A stretch of 64,000 bases of DNA, from assembly GCA_028285685.1 (NCBI GenBank), contig JANQOR010000016.1:1-64000 (forward strand), written 5' to 3'. Source of the DNA: Cyclobacteriaceae bacterium (lineage in GTDB: Bacteria; Bacteroidota; Bacteroidia; Cytophagales; Cyclobacteriaceae). Shown one piece after another: positions 1 to 9,035 of the stretch (position 1 is its first letter; the number at the start of each line of letters is the position of its first letter). Under the pieces are notes generated by a model. The model worked only from the letters and a program-made list of their open reading frames with translations. It was not told the DNA's origin and ran no database searches. A program made the position numbers and the translations under genes.

Positions 1-1501
1 GTCGGATGTCCTTGGATGTGGCCATATCATCAAACATATCTGTGACCTCAACTAAGATGTCCTTTATGCCCAGGCTTTCCGGATCGTACGGGAAATGACC
101 TCTTTGTAAAAGTGCCCAGTGGAGCAGATTGTCTAGAAGTTTGACAAGGCGCTCAGTCGACCTCTCCATCTTATTTAGCATATCACGTAAATCTTCTATG
201 TTTTCATCGTCAAGATAATATCTGGTCAGGCTGACAAGCCCGCTTATATTATTTACCGGACCCCTTAGGTCATGTGAAATGATTGAGAAGAATTTATCCT
301 TTGTACTATTGAGCTCTATGAGTGCTTCCTTCTGTTCACCCAGCTGTTTGTTTAACTCGATTCGAGTTTTTGAGAAGCGGTAAATGATTAAGAACAAACA
401 CATAACAATGAAAAAAGCAATGCCCCCTGTGATCATTATAATTTGATTGCTGCGTTTCTGCTCGATCAAAAGATCAACTTCTGCCTGCTTTTGTCCCACC
501 TCAAAAGCAGTTCTCAAGTTAGCCAACCGATGGGTTGTCTCGAGGTTTTGAATACTGTCTTTGTATGCATAAAATTGAGTCTGGTATTTGATGGCTTTTT
601 TGTATTCTCCTGCACTTTGAAAGATCAAAAACAGGAGGTGGGAGGCGTCTCGAACTTGTTCTTTCAAACCTTCCTCGCTTGCCATTATGAGGCCTTTGGT
701 TGCATGAGTCACAGCCTCATCGACCTTTCCTTCCTCAAAAACAACATTACCGAGTCGAATACAGTAGTCAGCCATTCCATATTGGTCACCCAGCGGTTCA
801 AGCATCTCGACGGCTAATTTGAGGTCATTCTCTGCCTGTTCGTGATTCCCTCTTTTCCAATAGACTAATGCCCGGTTTCCTTTGATATAGGCAAGGCCTA
901 TCGTCATGCCGATTTCTTTCAAGATAGGTTCCGATTCGCCGTAACAAGCCATGGCTGAATCATATTTGCCAATCAGGTAATAATCATAACCGACATTTAG
1001 CAGAGTCAGAGCTAACCTCTGTTTGTTGTTAGTAGTTCGAAGAATATCAATTGTTTTTGACCCGTACAAAAGCGCATTCTCCGAATCTCCGTTTTGCGTG
1101 TAGCAGGTAGAAATCTCCTGGTAAATGTCGACCAGCAAAGGCGTGAATCTTTCAATGTCTACCGCACCGTTTGCGCTAACAAACAGGTACTCAAGAGATC
1201 GCCCCAAGTTTCCTAATAGTCGGTAAGCAACCCCAATTCTGAGGTTTGCCTTGATTACATATTCTTGATTATTTACCTTTTTGGCAAGATCAAGTAGAAG
1301 GTTTCCAAACCTAAGCTCTTCCTCAGGAGAACTAGAGTAAACTGATAGATAGTAGTAAGCTTCTAGTCTTTCATTTGTGCTTAGGTTCCTGGTCTCAATC
1401 AGCTTTCGAACGCTGTCAACTTTAGCCAGATTTTGGGCATCGATAGCAAAAACAATTAAGATGTAGCAAGCAGCAAAGCATGATCTTAATGTAATCCGCA
1501 T
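1..1501 (-). CDS. TPR sensor histidine kinase, 3' part cut by window edge
   Basis: The frame stays open from an ATG at 1501 to the left edge of the window, giving about 500 residues without the end of the protein. An N-terminal signal-like segment is followed by a long helical region with TPR-like repeats (roughly residues 30-340). One membrane helix lies near 354-372, followed by a short coiled coil and a histidine kinase H-box, FFSIISHDLRGP, with the phospho-accepting His near residue 409. The ATPase domain lies outside the window. TPRs in the sensor position are common in Bacteroidota kinases; the ligand is unknown. It starts 11 bases after the lipoprotein gene at 1513-2046, so the two are probably co-transcribed. 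Confidence 0.9.
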   Translation of the reverse strand, partial: MRITLRSCFAACYILIVFAIDAQNLAKVDSVRKLIETRNLSTNERLEAYYYLSVYSSSPEEELRFGNLLLDLAKKVNNQEYVIKANLRIGVAYRLLGNLGRSLEYLFVSANGAVDIERFTPLLVDIYQEISTCYTQNGDSENALLYGSKTIDILRTTNNKQRLALTLLNVGYDYYLIGKYDSAMACYGESEPILKEIGMTIGLAYIKGNRALVYWKRGNHEQAENDLKLAVEMLEPLGDQYGMADYCIRLGNVVFEEGKVDEAVTHATKGLIMASEEGLKEQVRDASHLLFLIFQSAGEYKKAIKYQTQFYAYKDSIQNLETTHRLANLRTAFEVGQKQAEVDLLIEQKRSNQIIMITGGIAFFIVMCLFLIIYRFSKTRIELNKQLGEQKEALIELNSTKDKFFSIISHDLRGPVNNISGLVSLTRYYLDDENIEDLRDMLNKMERSTERLVKLLDNLLHWALLQRGHFPYDPESLGIKDILVEVTDMFDDMATSKDIR

Positions 1502-1512
1502 GGACCTGCTCT

Positions 1513-2046
1513 TTAGTCCTGTATTTTGATTTTGGGATCTAGTCTTATTGGAGCTCCATTGTTCCCCTTATGCTGATAGACAATGTCATATTTTAAATAT
1601 ACCTCGTCATCATCATCGATATCCTCAGGAACAGCAATAACCCACATTTTATCAGGGTTGATCTCATCAGGTAGCTGTGTTGGATCTTCGAAATCAATGT
1701 CATCCAAATCAGTCACGCCCCCACCCGAATACCAGAAGACATATTCTCCAGGTTCAACGGTTGCTGTAATGGTCTCTTCTGTTACCTCTTGATAGCCTTT
1801 ATTATCATCTGTATTTGTGGCATACAAGAGCTTTCCATCCTTGAACTTTAGAACCGTAATGGCCTTTTCAGAGCCGTTTCTTCCAGAGGAAGAGCTTAGG
1901 TACTCATCCGCCAATTTGGTAGCGGCTAACATATCCTCGTCCACATTAACCTCATCATCCAAAGGATCTTCCTGACAGGAGAGTGTTAATAATAGAAAAG
2001 CGAAAGCAAAAAAAGATTGTTTTGAGAGTTGCTGGTAGTTTGTCAT
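1513..2046 (-). CDS. Acidic putative surface lipoprotein
   Basis: This 177-residue protein has a lipoprotein signal peptide ending LLLTLSC, with the lipidated Cys at residue 24. The Cys is followed at once by a strongly acidic stretch (QEDPLDDEVNVDED). In Bacteroidota, acidic residues right after the Cys can act as a signal for export to the outside of the outer membrane, so a surface location is inferred. No known domain was recognised in the rest, which looks beta-rich. It lies 11 bases upstream of the TPR histidine kinase gene, in the same direction, and could be an accessory or sensory partner of that kinase. Confidence 0.75.
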   Translation of the reverse strand: MTNYQQLSKQSFFAFAFLLLTLSCQEDPLDDEVNVDEDMLAATKLADEYLSSSSGRNGSEKAITVLKFKDGKLLYATNTDDNKGYQEVTEETITATVEPGEYVFWYSGGGVTDLDDIDFEDPTQLPDEINPDKMWVIAVPEDIDDDDEVYLKYDIVYQHKGNNGAPIRLDPKIKIQD

Positions 2047-2214
2047 GTTGCGGTGTTATATTATCAATTGACAATCTAGGTAAAAAATCAATCAAATGAC
2101 AGTGGGCCGCTCTATCAATTTTTGTTGTTTTAGTCGAACGCGTTGATTTTGACGTTGAGTACCGGATTTACTTCGTCTTAAACTTTAGCCAAAGTATGGC
2201 ACCACCTACTCACT

Positions 2215-2988
2215 CTACTTTTTTGCGTCCCTCTTAAAAGCCAACTTGTTTTCGGATGACTCACTTTCATCGTAATAGTAGCCTCTGTAGTCAAAGCCCT
2301 TCAAATCTTCCGGATCGCTGATTCCATTTTCGATGATGTATCGTGACATCAAACCCCGAGCTTTTTTAGCATAAAAAGAGACAATCTTGTATTTATCGTT
2401 TTTCAGGTCTTTAAACTCAACGTCGATCACTCTGGCAGGTACATCTTTTTTGTCAATGGATTTAAAGTACTCGTTGGATGCCAGGTTGACAATGATGTCG
2501 TCACCTTGTTCTTTTAGGTCTGAAAGAAGTAAATCCAGAATGGTGTTGTCCCAGTATTGATACAGTGTTTTATAATCGTCGAACACCAATTTGGTGCCCA
2601 TCTCTAGACGGTATGGTTGAATTAAGTCAAGCGGTCGAAGTAACCCATAAAGACCTGATAATATTCTCAAATGAACTTGAGCAAAGGCAAGCTTTTCTTC
2701 GTCAAATGTTTGTGCCTCAAGTCCTTGATATACATCGCCATTGAAGGCAAACACCGAAGGTTGAGAATTGTCTGTGTTGTGAATTTCCTCAAACTGCTTG
2801 AACCTGTGAACATTCAGCCCGGCAAGTTGCTTGCTAATGCTCATCAAATCTTTAACTTCATCCACAGACTTTTTTCGCATGACATCAATAAGTTCCACGG
2901 TGCAATCCATCAAACGAGGCTGCGTGGTGGAGACATTATACTTGGTTTTGAAGTCCAGGTTCTTAGCGGGAGATACTACTGCAATCAT
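2215..2988 (-). CDS. yaaA: YaaA-family peroxide stress protein (UPF0246)
   Basis: The 257-residue product has the typical length of the YaaA/UPF0246 family and opens with its hallmark N-terminus, MIAVVSPAKNLDF. Other family-like segments are LSGLYGLLRPLD, IQPYRLEMGTKL and KKARGLMSRYI. In Escherichia coli YaaA limits free intracellular iron and protects DNA and proteins during peroxide stress; the family is cytosolic and has a DNA-binding fold. The gene runs in the same direction as its neighbours but has gaps of 78 and 168 bases, so it may be transcribed alone. Family identity is secure; the role here is inferred from E. coli. Confidence 0.93.
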   Translation of the reverse strand: MIAVVSPAKNLDFKTKYNVSTTQPRLMDCTVELIDVMRKKSVDEVKDLMSISKQLAGLNVHRFKQFEEIHNTDNSQPSVFAFNGDVYQGLEAQTFDEEKLAFAQVHLRILSGLYGLLRPLDLIQPYRLEMGTKLVFDDYKTLYQYWDNTILDLLLSDLKEQGDDIIVNLASNEYFKSIDKKDVPARVIDVEFKDLKNDKYKIVSFYAKKARGLMSRYIIENGISDPEDLKGFDYRGYYYDESESSENKLAFKRDAKK

Positions 2989-3066
2989 ATCTCAAATCTA
3001 CGCTTCCATCTTTACTTCTTCAATTCAGCGCTAAGATTTATTGAGCATTTTGTGCTGAAGAAATAT

Positions 3067-3819
3067 TTACTGTATAATTCCTGAAACGGTTGCAATCAGA
3101 CCAATTCCGTTAAAAAGAAAGTGGACAATAATAGTCGTCCAAGTGTTACCTGTTTTTTGAATTACCCATCCGTAGGCGAGGCTTGCTGGCAATAGTCGAA
3201 GAATGTCCCAAGGATAGAACATATGCCACAGGTGATAGGAGAAGCCGTGAATCAGCCATGCTTGTTTTCCAAACATTAACTTCTGCTTTGGAAATAGAAT
3301 ACCTCTGAACCAGAGTTCTTCACCAAGTACGTTAACGGTCAATATCCCAAGATGAACCACCAGGGCCCACCAATTTCCTGCTAATTTCATTCCCCAGAAA
3401 TAAGTCTCTGTATGTACATAGGAGAATTCGTTTGGCGGTGTTATGCCAAAAAGCCGACTGTTGAAAGAATTTGATATTCCTGCTAATGTTAAGTAACCAA
3501 TGACAGATATCACCAACAAAAATAGCGCCCAAGCTCCGTCACTCCATTTCATTGGCTTAAGATGCCAGCGCTCAGAAAGGCCTTTAATCCCAGAAGAACT
3601 CTCGAGAAGGCCGTAGATAATGGCGCCAATAAGTAGAAGTAACAATGGGACAAGCAATGAGGCAGAAAGCGCGAAACCTAAAGAATGGCCGCTCTTGGTC
3701 AACCATGGAAGTAGCCAGTAAATACCTAACCAAAAAGGAAAAGCAGATAGAAGAATAAAGACCAATTGGCCGATAAGGCTCAGCTCCTTTACTCTCAACG
3801 CCTCATTAACTGTGCCCAT
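3067..3819 (-). CDS. CPBP-family intramembrane metalloprotease
   Basis: This polytopic 250-residue membrane protein carries the CPBP (Abi/CAAX protease-like) motifs: EELWFRG in the first catalytic helix, a His in HLWHMFYPW, and a His/Asn pair in HFLFNGIG. In the family, paired Glu and the His residues form the metal-dependent site inside the membrane. Substrates in Bacteroidota are mostly unknown; roles include prenyl-protein processing and peptide or bacteriocin immunity. It is the first of three CPBP genes in the window. It lies between yaaA and an unknown lipoprotein gene, with separate promoters possible on both sides. Confidence 0.9.
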   Translation of the reverse strand: MGTVNEALRVKELSLIGQLVFILLSAFPFWLGIYWLLPWLTKSGHSLGFALSASLLVPLLLLLIGAIIYGLLESSSGIKGLSERWHLKPMKWSDGAWALFLLVISVIGYLTLAGISNSFNSRLFGITPPNEFSYVHTETYFWGMKLAGNWWALVVHLGILTVNVLGEELWFRGILFPKQKLMFGKQAWLIHGFSYHLWHMFYPWDILRLLPASLAYGWVIQKTGNTWTTIIVHFLFNGIGLIATVSGIIQ

Positions 3820-3870
3820 GTTAATTGCTTTTTGAATTCAATGAGATTTTAATCACCCCTTGATCATTTA

Positions 3871-4719
3871 TTACTTTCCATCAAGCAATTCCCAGCTTTC
3901 CAGTTTGTACCACCACCGATAGATCTCGTCATCATCAGCATTGTATATGCCTTGGGCAAGTAGATATGGCGCTTCATTAATAACGAAGAACTTATGCACG
4001 ACAGGACTTGAGGCATCATTGGTATTGTCAATCAGGAATGGACGATATTTCTTTCCGTCTGGAGTGGTATAGTCCACTTGCTCTTCTACTGTACCTAATG
4101 ACACTGTCGTTAGGCCAGCTGGTGGGTTAAACACTGGTTCATGCTTTATCTTCTCACCGACCTTTAAATCCATCGCAGCCCACATCAGAAAACGAAGTTG
4201 GTAGAATCCGAATGAAGGATCTTTGGTTTTCAACTCCTTGAATTCCACTTCCCCCGTGGCGGTATTAAGTCTTGAAGTCACAATTTTCTTGTCGAGAATC
4301 CTAACTGAGGTATAGTCTTCTGGAGTTCCAGCTTTTGGTCCAACAGCCAAATAGAGTTGTAAGGTCTTTTCGTCCAGGTAGTAGAATTGTGTCCTTCCAT
4401 TCGTGTTGTCAAACTCGGGTGTGCCAACATCTTGAAGTTCAAAAAGTATTGCATTCTTACCGTACCAAAACACTTTCTGAGCAATCATAACCACCTGGTC
4501 ATTGACGGTTTTGCCACTAGAGGCTTGTGTGTATGTGCGACTGTAAACCGCGCGATACGGTTGGAAATTTTCAAACGTGAAATCCCCGGGACGAACAGAT
4601 TCCCAATTCTGAAAATCTGCAAACTTCTGCTTGTAGGGATGAATGTCCTGTGAATTACATGAAGATGACAGAAAGGCAATTAACATTGCCACTAGTGCAG
4701 TTTTTAGATCTTTTCTCAT
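3871..4719 (-). CDS. Putative lipoprotein of unknown function, divergent from a winged-helix regulator
   Basis: The 282-residue product has a lipoprotein signal ending AFLSSSC, with Cys at residue 21, so it should sit in the periplasm or outer membrane. The mature part is rich in beta strands and aromatic residues. I do not recognise the family; the many Trp/Tyr-rich strands suggest a lipocalin-like or DUF3108-like barrel, but this is only an impression. The gene is transcribed away from the regulator gene that starts at 4827 or 4875, sharing the 4720-4826 region with it, so it is a good candidate target of that regulator. Confidence 0.75.
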   Translation of the reverse strand: MRKDLKTALVAMLIAFLSSSCNSQDIHPYKQKFADFQNWESVRPGDFTFENFQPYRAVYSRTYTQASSGKTVNDQVVMIAQKVFWYGKNAILFELQDVGTPEFDNTNGRTQFYYLDEKTLQLYLAVGPKAGTPEDYTSVRILDKKIVTSRLNTATGEVEFKELKTKDPSFGFYQLRFLMWAAMDLKVGEKIKHEPVFNPPAGLTTVSLGTVEEQVDYTTPDGKKYRPFLIDNTNDASSPVVHKFFVINEAPYLLAQGIYNADDDEIYRWWYKLESWELLDGK

Positions 4720-4805
4720 TGTTGTAATTGTTATAAATGTTCATTTAATTCTGCTGGCAAATAACCACTTGCAACAGGTTAGAAAAAGGACTCTTACAGG
4801 GCATT

Positions 4806-4826
4806 TATGTGATGTTTTTGTGACGA
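4806..4826. promoter_or_regulatory. Candidate 11-bp-period direct repeat near the wHTH/propeller regulator
   Basis: TGTGA occurs at 4808-4812 and again at 4819-4823, exactly 11 bp apart, within TATGTGATG and TTTGTGACG. OmpR/PhoB-type winged helices bind tandem half-sites with this period. The copies are short and could be chance. If real, they favour the regulator start at 4875 over 4827. Confidence 0.3.
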
Positions 4827-4874
4827 ATGAAACCTCCGGAGAGTAGAACCTGTCTTATCAAGAAAGAATCTCCT

Positions 4875-6944
4875 ATGCGTGTTTCTGATTCCAAACCCTT
4901 CAAAGTTGGTGATTGGCTTGTTGAGCCGAGTTTACTCCGGATTTCCAGGAATGGAGAAGTGAGGAAATTGGAGTTCAAAACGATGGAGATACTACTCTAT
5001 TTGGTTTCGAGTCGGGGAGAGGTCGTTTCCAAACAAGAGCTGCATGACGAGGTTTGGAAAGAGGTATATGTAACCGACAATGCATTGACACGAACGGTGT
5101 CAAAACTCAGAAAGGCACTAGACGATGACCCAGTCAAAGCGACTTACATAGATACCATTAGCAAATCAGGTTACAGGCTGATTGCACCTGTTGTTCTACA
5201 CCTAACTCACTCCAATTCACATTCTCGGTTGGGCAGTTTTAGCCATAAAAAATGGCTAAGGAATCTGGTAGCTGCAATAGTCCTTCTTGGTTTTAGTTTA
5301 ATGAGCATCTCATCAAAAGATACTTTTTCGGGATTTTATGATCCTGTTCCTGTTTCCACTTTGGTTGGACCTGAGATCGGACATGCAATTTCTCCTGATG
5401 GCGAGAAAATATCTTTCTCTTATTCTGATCCAAATACGAACAATGTCGACGTGTATGTCAAGCTGCTGGAAAATCTCAGTCAGGTAAAATTCACAAAGCA
5501 CGAGTCACCGCAGGGGTACGGCATCTGGTCTCCAGACGGTAACTACATGGCATATGCCAGCATCGAGGATGGCACTTGCGGAATCTACAAAGAGCCAAGT
5601 TTTGGTGGGGAGAAGGTTCGGATAGGGGATTGCTATTCAAGTCCAGAGGATTTTGTTTGGTCTCCGGACGGGAAGATCATCGCGTTTACTGATGTAAAAA
5701 CTCCTGATCAGCCTAGGAAGATCTTCCTCCTTGATATAACTACAGGCTTATCCGAGGAGGCTCTGGCACCTGAAGGAAACAATTCGCATAGGGATCCTGC
5801 CTTTAGCGAAGATGGTCAGTATTTGGTTTTCAGAAGAGCAATCAATGGTCAGGCAGATATCTTTAAGATGCGATTCTCGGACAAGAAATTGACGCAGTTG
5901 ACCTTTGATAACGCTCGAATCTTTGGTCTGGATGTTTTCGACGATGATCATCAGATCGTCTTTTCATCAAATAGGGGAGGTCAGTGGGCACTTTGGCGGG
6001 TACCTTTTACCGGCGGGCCTGTAACACGTTTCTACATTAATGATAGGATACTCCTTGAACCTCGATTTTCTGCAAACGGGAAACGTATGATTTATAAGAG
6101 TGTTACAGATCAAACACAGCTCTGGTCTTTAGAGAAAGACAAAGCTCAATTCACCGAACCCACAAGAGTGGCAGGCTCTACAAGAGTTGATATGCAACCT
6201 GCCATTTCGTGTGATGGAAAAAAGTTAGCCTTTATTTCTGACAGATCTGGTCAATTCGAAATATGGGTCCACGATAATGAGAATAACTTAACCAAGTTGA
6301 CATCTCTCCAAAGTAGTTTTATTAATATGCCTACCTGGTCCCCGGATGGATCCGAGATTGTGTTTGATGCTAGGAAAAATGGAAATAGTGCGGTTTACAT
6401 ATTAGATGTTGTCTCCAAGATGGTTCGGACATTTGCCGACTTAGAAGGAGACCAGGTCAACGCTCGCTATGCTATGGACGGTAGGGCCATTTACTTTGCC
6501 TCTAATCATACAGGTACTTGGCAGATTTGGAAAAAACCAGTCTTTGATTCTGAGCAACAAAGCGTTCAGGTAACGAGCGATGGAGGGTTTCACCTGCAAG
6601 AAGGTTTTGACGATCTCCTCTATTTCACCAGACCTGACACAGCAGGTTTGTGGAGAATGAAAATTGGAGAAACTGAGGAATTGTTTTTGCCGAACTTAGG
6701 TACTGTTGATTGGGGAAGTTGGGCTCCAGTTAGAGAAGGTGTTTTTTACATAGACAGAAGTTTTGGAACCCAGATACTTCAGCAACCCTACGACAAAAAG
6801 AGATCTGCGAGTTCTGCATATATCCCCACCAAGCGAATTCAATTTTCCAGCCCTACTTTGACGGCTTCTCGAGAAGGCGACAGGATTGTTCTTGCACAAA
6901 TCGAAGCAAGCGAAGACGAAATCATGATGGTGGATTTTAGGTAG
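4875..6944 (+). CDS. Membrane-anchored wHTH regulator with TolB-like beta-propeller
   Basis: An N-terminal OmpR-type DNA-binding winged helix (about the first 100 residues; FKVGDWLVEP ... SKSGYRLIAPV) is followed by one membrane helix (WLRNLVAAIVLLGFSLMSI). A large C-terminal region of about 530 residues carries PD40/TolB propeller repeats such as WSPDGNYMAYAS, WSPDGKIIAFTD and WSPDGSEIVFDA. There is no receiver domain, so this is a one-component regulator of ToxR/CadC style: the propeller should sense in the periplasm and the DNA-binding part should act from the membrane. An in-frame ATG at 4827 would add 16 residues; I prefer 4875 because the winged helix starts just after it. It is divergent from the lipoprotein gene at 3871-4719. 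Confidence 0.88.
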   Translation: MRVSDSKPFKVGDWLVEPSLLRISRNGEVRKLEFKTMEILLYLVSSRGEVVSKQELHDEVWKEVYVTDNALTRTVSKLRKALDDDPVKATYIDTISKSGYRLIAPVVLHLTHSNSHSRLGSFSHKKWLRNLVAAIVLLGFSLMSISSKDTFSGFYDPVPVSTLVGPEIGHAISPDGEKISFSYSDPNTNNVDVYVKLLENLSQVKFTKHESPQGYGIWSPDGNYMAYASIEDGTCGIYKEPSFGGEKVRIGDCYSSPEDFVWSPDGKIIAFTDVKTPDQPRKIFLLDITTGLSEEALAPEGNNSHRDPAFSEDGQYLVFRRAINGQADIFKMRFSDKKLTQLTFDNARIFGLDVFDDDHQIVFSSNRGGQWALWRVPFTGGPVTRFYINDRILLEPRFSANGKRMIYKSVTDQTQLWSLEKDKAQFTEPTRVAGSTRVDMQPAISCDGKKLAFISDRSGQFEIWVHDNENNLTKLTSLQSSFINMPTWSPDGSEIVFDARKNGNSAVYILDVVSKMVRTFADLEGDQVNARYAMDGRAIYFASNHTGTWQIWKKPVFDSEQQSVQVTSDGGFHLQEGFDDLLYFTRPDTAGLWRMKIGETEELFLPNLGTVDWGSWAPVREGVFYIDRSFGTQILQQPYDKKRSASSAYIPTKRIQFSSPTLTASREGDRIVLAQIEASEDEIMMVDFR

Positions 6945-6987
6945 GTGTTCTTAAGCTAGCAGAAGTTAACCTGAGTGAGATTCCAGG

Positions 6988-7413
6988 CTAATGATGAATG
7001 AGTAGAAAGATCAATAGAATAACCACAGCAAAAGTGTAAGGGAGCATTCTCTTGAAGTTATTTCTCTTGTTTGATGGTATAGATTTCTCAATTTCCAGTC
7101 GGTATCCAAGCTTTCTAATGGTCGTGATTCGTAGGTCGCCTAATTGATTAATGGCGAAGAATTTACGTAAATCAGATACTGCTTTCGGCACAGATTGATC
7201 ACTTACGATCGTGCCACTCCATGCGAGTTCTATTAGTTCCGTCTTGCTCAAAAATTCATCTCTGTTTTTCAACAGGATCAAGAATAGATCTCTCAGGCGA
7301 TGCTCCATAAATAGTTGATTGCCATCCTTGGTAGTTAGTACTCCAGTTTTTGAGTTAAAAATGTATGATTCGAATGAAATGCTATCACCCAGTAGTTCAC
7401 GTTTTACTTTCAC
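6988..7413 (-). CDS. Tail-anchored OmpR-type winged-helix regulator
   Basis: This 141-residue protein has an OmpR/PhoB-type winged helix (about residues 10-105, with SKTELIELAWSG, a recognition helix near QSVPKAVSDLRKF, and the wing RKLGYRLEIE). A single C-terminal membrane helix (LPYTFAVVILLIFLLIHH) follows, and almost nothing lies beyond the membrane. It lacks both a receiver and a periplasmic sensor, so the signal must come through a partner or the membrane. The start codon is GTG at 7413; no nearby ATG exists in frame. It is divergent from the beta-lactamase-fold gene, and repeats with an 11-bp period overlap its start. Confidence 0.85.
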   Translation of the reverse strand: MKVKRELLGDSISFESYIFNSKTGVLTTKDGNQLFMEHRLRDLFLILLKNRDEFLSKTELIELAWSGTIVSDQSVPKAVSDLRKFFAINQLGDLRITTIRKLGYRLEIEKSIPSNKRNNFKRMLPYTFAVVILLIFLLIHH

Positions 7414-7435
7414 GATAATTTCAAGTTAGTTTCAA
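7408..7435. promoter_or_regulatory. Triple 11-bp-period repeat between wHTH regulator and hydrolase-like gene
   Basis: TTTCAC at 7408, TTTCAA at 7419 and TTTCAA at 7430 follow each other with an exact 11-bp period. This layout matches tandem half-sites bound by OmpR/PhoB-type winged helices. The first copy overlaps the GTG start of the regulator, which would allow repression of its own gene; the region also lies upstream of the divergent gene at 7515. Binding is inferred, not shown. Confidence 0.45.
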
Positions 7436-7514
7436 TCATTTTAGACGCTTAGTACCATCTCAAAGTCCAGCTTTGGGCTTATCTCAGATTATTAAATATA
7501 CTAACGGAATTGTT

Positions 7515-8996
7515 ATGCTAAGATCCAGATTCTCATGGTTTTTGGTTTTTTACTACTTATTGAACTTGGGAGTTGTTTCTCAGACGCCACAATTTGATGC
7601 AATGATTCCTGATAAAATAAGGAGTATCATGGATCCTTTAGTTGGCTCTAACAACTACGCCGGAAATGTACTAATCGTAAGGGATGGATCAGTGCTATTT
7701 TCCGACGCTTACGGAATGATGAATGAAGAGAATGGTATCGAAAACACGTCGGAGACAAAGTACTTTCTGGCCTCTGCTTCTATGATCTTCACTTCAGCTG
7801 CGATCATGAAACTTGTGGACGAAGGCGAACTATCTCTGTCTGATAGATTAAGTGCATTCTATCCTGAAGTGAGGAATAGCGACAAAATTTCAATTCATCA
7901 TATGCTTGCGCAGCGGTCAGGGATCCCAGCATGGGATGCAGGTCTCAGTCTGGCCAACCTCAACAGAAATAAACCACATTCCATAGCAGAATTGATCAAA
8001 TATTTTAAGGATGACCAACTGCTTTTTGAGCCTGGTAGTAGTTATTCTCACGGTCGCTCAGAATATATTTTGCTGGCTGGAATTATTGAAAAAATCTCAG
8101 GGAAAACCTTCCGAGAATATCTGAGAGAATCAGTTTTCGAGCCTTTGGGAATGCATAGCTCTGGACACTACTCCAATGAGACGAAGGTTGAAGATATTTC
8201 AAATCTTGCAGATGGTTATACAGAGAAAGGATTCACCGATGTGACTCGGGCACCCGAAATTCACTGGTCGGTCAAGACAGGTCATGCTTCTATCTACTCG
8301 ACAGTAGGAGATATGCGCAAGTTTGCTGAAGCCGTGTTGAACAAGGAACTACTTTCTGAAAAATCATGGAGAGCTATTCTGACTGACTATGGTGAAAATG
8401 CTGGCTACGGCTGGTTTCTAAACCCTCAGAAAGACCATAAAAGATTTCAGATGAATGGTCGATCGCCTGGGTTTTCCTCTTACTTCGGAATCTATCCTGA
8501 TGACGATTTGATTGTAATAATGTTATCTAATCGATACGTTTCATTGCCATTTTTCGTCGGACCAGAATTAGCAGCTGCTGCGCTGGGTGAGGAATATGAG
8601 ATTCTGAATTTAAGCGTCGAGGATGTTGATAGAGATCTTGCAAAACAGATAAGTGGTCACTACAAAATGGGCACAGATTTCTACCGTCCAAAAGGGACAG
8701 TAAAAATCAAGTACTCAAATGGTAAGATGTACTCAGGGAAGTATCCACTTATTCCTGTCTTAGGCCAAGATGGAGAAATCACAGGCTTTATACATAGGCA
8801 CTACTGGTCCAGGCTTGAATTTTCAACAGATGAAAGCGGAAAAACAGTTCTAAGCTTTGATCAATTTCAAGGTCTGAAGCAGGGACTTTTTAGTGAGTGG
8901 AAATGGGTGATTTTTATGTCACTAGCAGCGCTATCGACTTTGTATTTCATTCGCAATAGAAGGCGTAAATCAAGGCAAGCTGTTGCATCCGCTTAA
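7515..8996 (+). CDS. Beta-lactamase/DD-peptidase-fold protein with degenerate active site
   Basis: The roughly 493-residue product has an N-terminal signal segment, a class C beta-lactamase-like domain (about residues 30-350), a C-terminal beta domain and a final membrane helix with a basic tail (RNRRRKSRQ). Family context is clear: SAAIMKLVDEGELSLSDRL, HMLAQRSGIP, FREYLRESVFEPLGMHSSG, IYSTVGDMRKFAEAV. The catalytic SxxK reads SASM (Ser87, Met90), the YxN motif reads YSH, and the usual HxG region near PGFSS reads NGR. Hydrolysis by the normal mechanism is therefore doubtful. The ORF extends upstream to a TTG at 7473, but the ATG at 7515 gives a proper signal peptide. It is divergent from the tail-anchored regulator. 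Confidence 0.85.
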   Translation: MLRSRFSWFLVFYYLLNLGVVSQTPQFDAMIPDKIRSIMDPLVGSNNYAGNVLIVRDGSVLFSDAYGMMNEENGIENTSETKYFLASASMIFTSAAIMKLVDEGELSLSDRLSAFYPEVRNSDKISIHHMLAQRSGIPAWDAGLSLANLNRNKPHSIAELIKYFKDDQLLFEPGSSYSHGRSEYILLAGIIEKISGKTFREYLRESVFEPLGMHSSGHYSNETKVEDISNLADGYTEKGFTDVTRAPEIHWSVKTGHASIYSTVGDMRKFAEAVLNKELLSEKSWRAILTDYGENAGYGWFLNPQKDHKRFQMNGRSPGFSSYFGIYPDDDLIVIMLSNRYVSLPFFVGPELAAAALGEEYEILNLSVEDVDRDLAKQISGHYKMGTDFYRPKGTVKIKYSNGKMYSGKYPLIPVLGQDGEITGFIHRHYWSRLEFSTDESGKTVLSFDQFQGLKQGLFSEWKWVIFMSLAALSTLYFIRNRRRKSRQAVASA

Positions 8997-9035
8997 AAAT
9001 CAGGTCTTGCTATCTGTCTCGGTTAGTTCTTGAAA

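Noticed and set aside
443-817. Plus-strand frame of 124 codons
   Set aside because: It is antisense to the TPR region of the histidine kinase, whose frame has clear domains.
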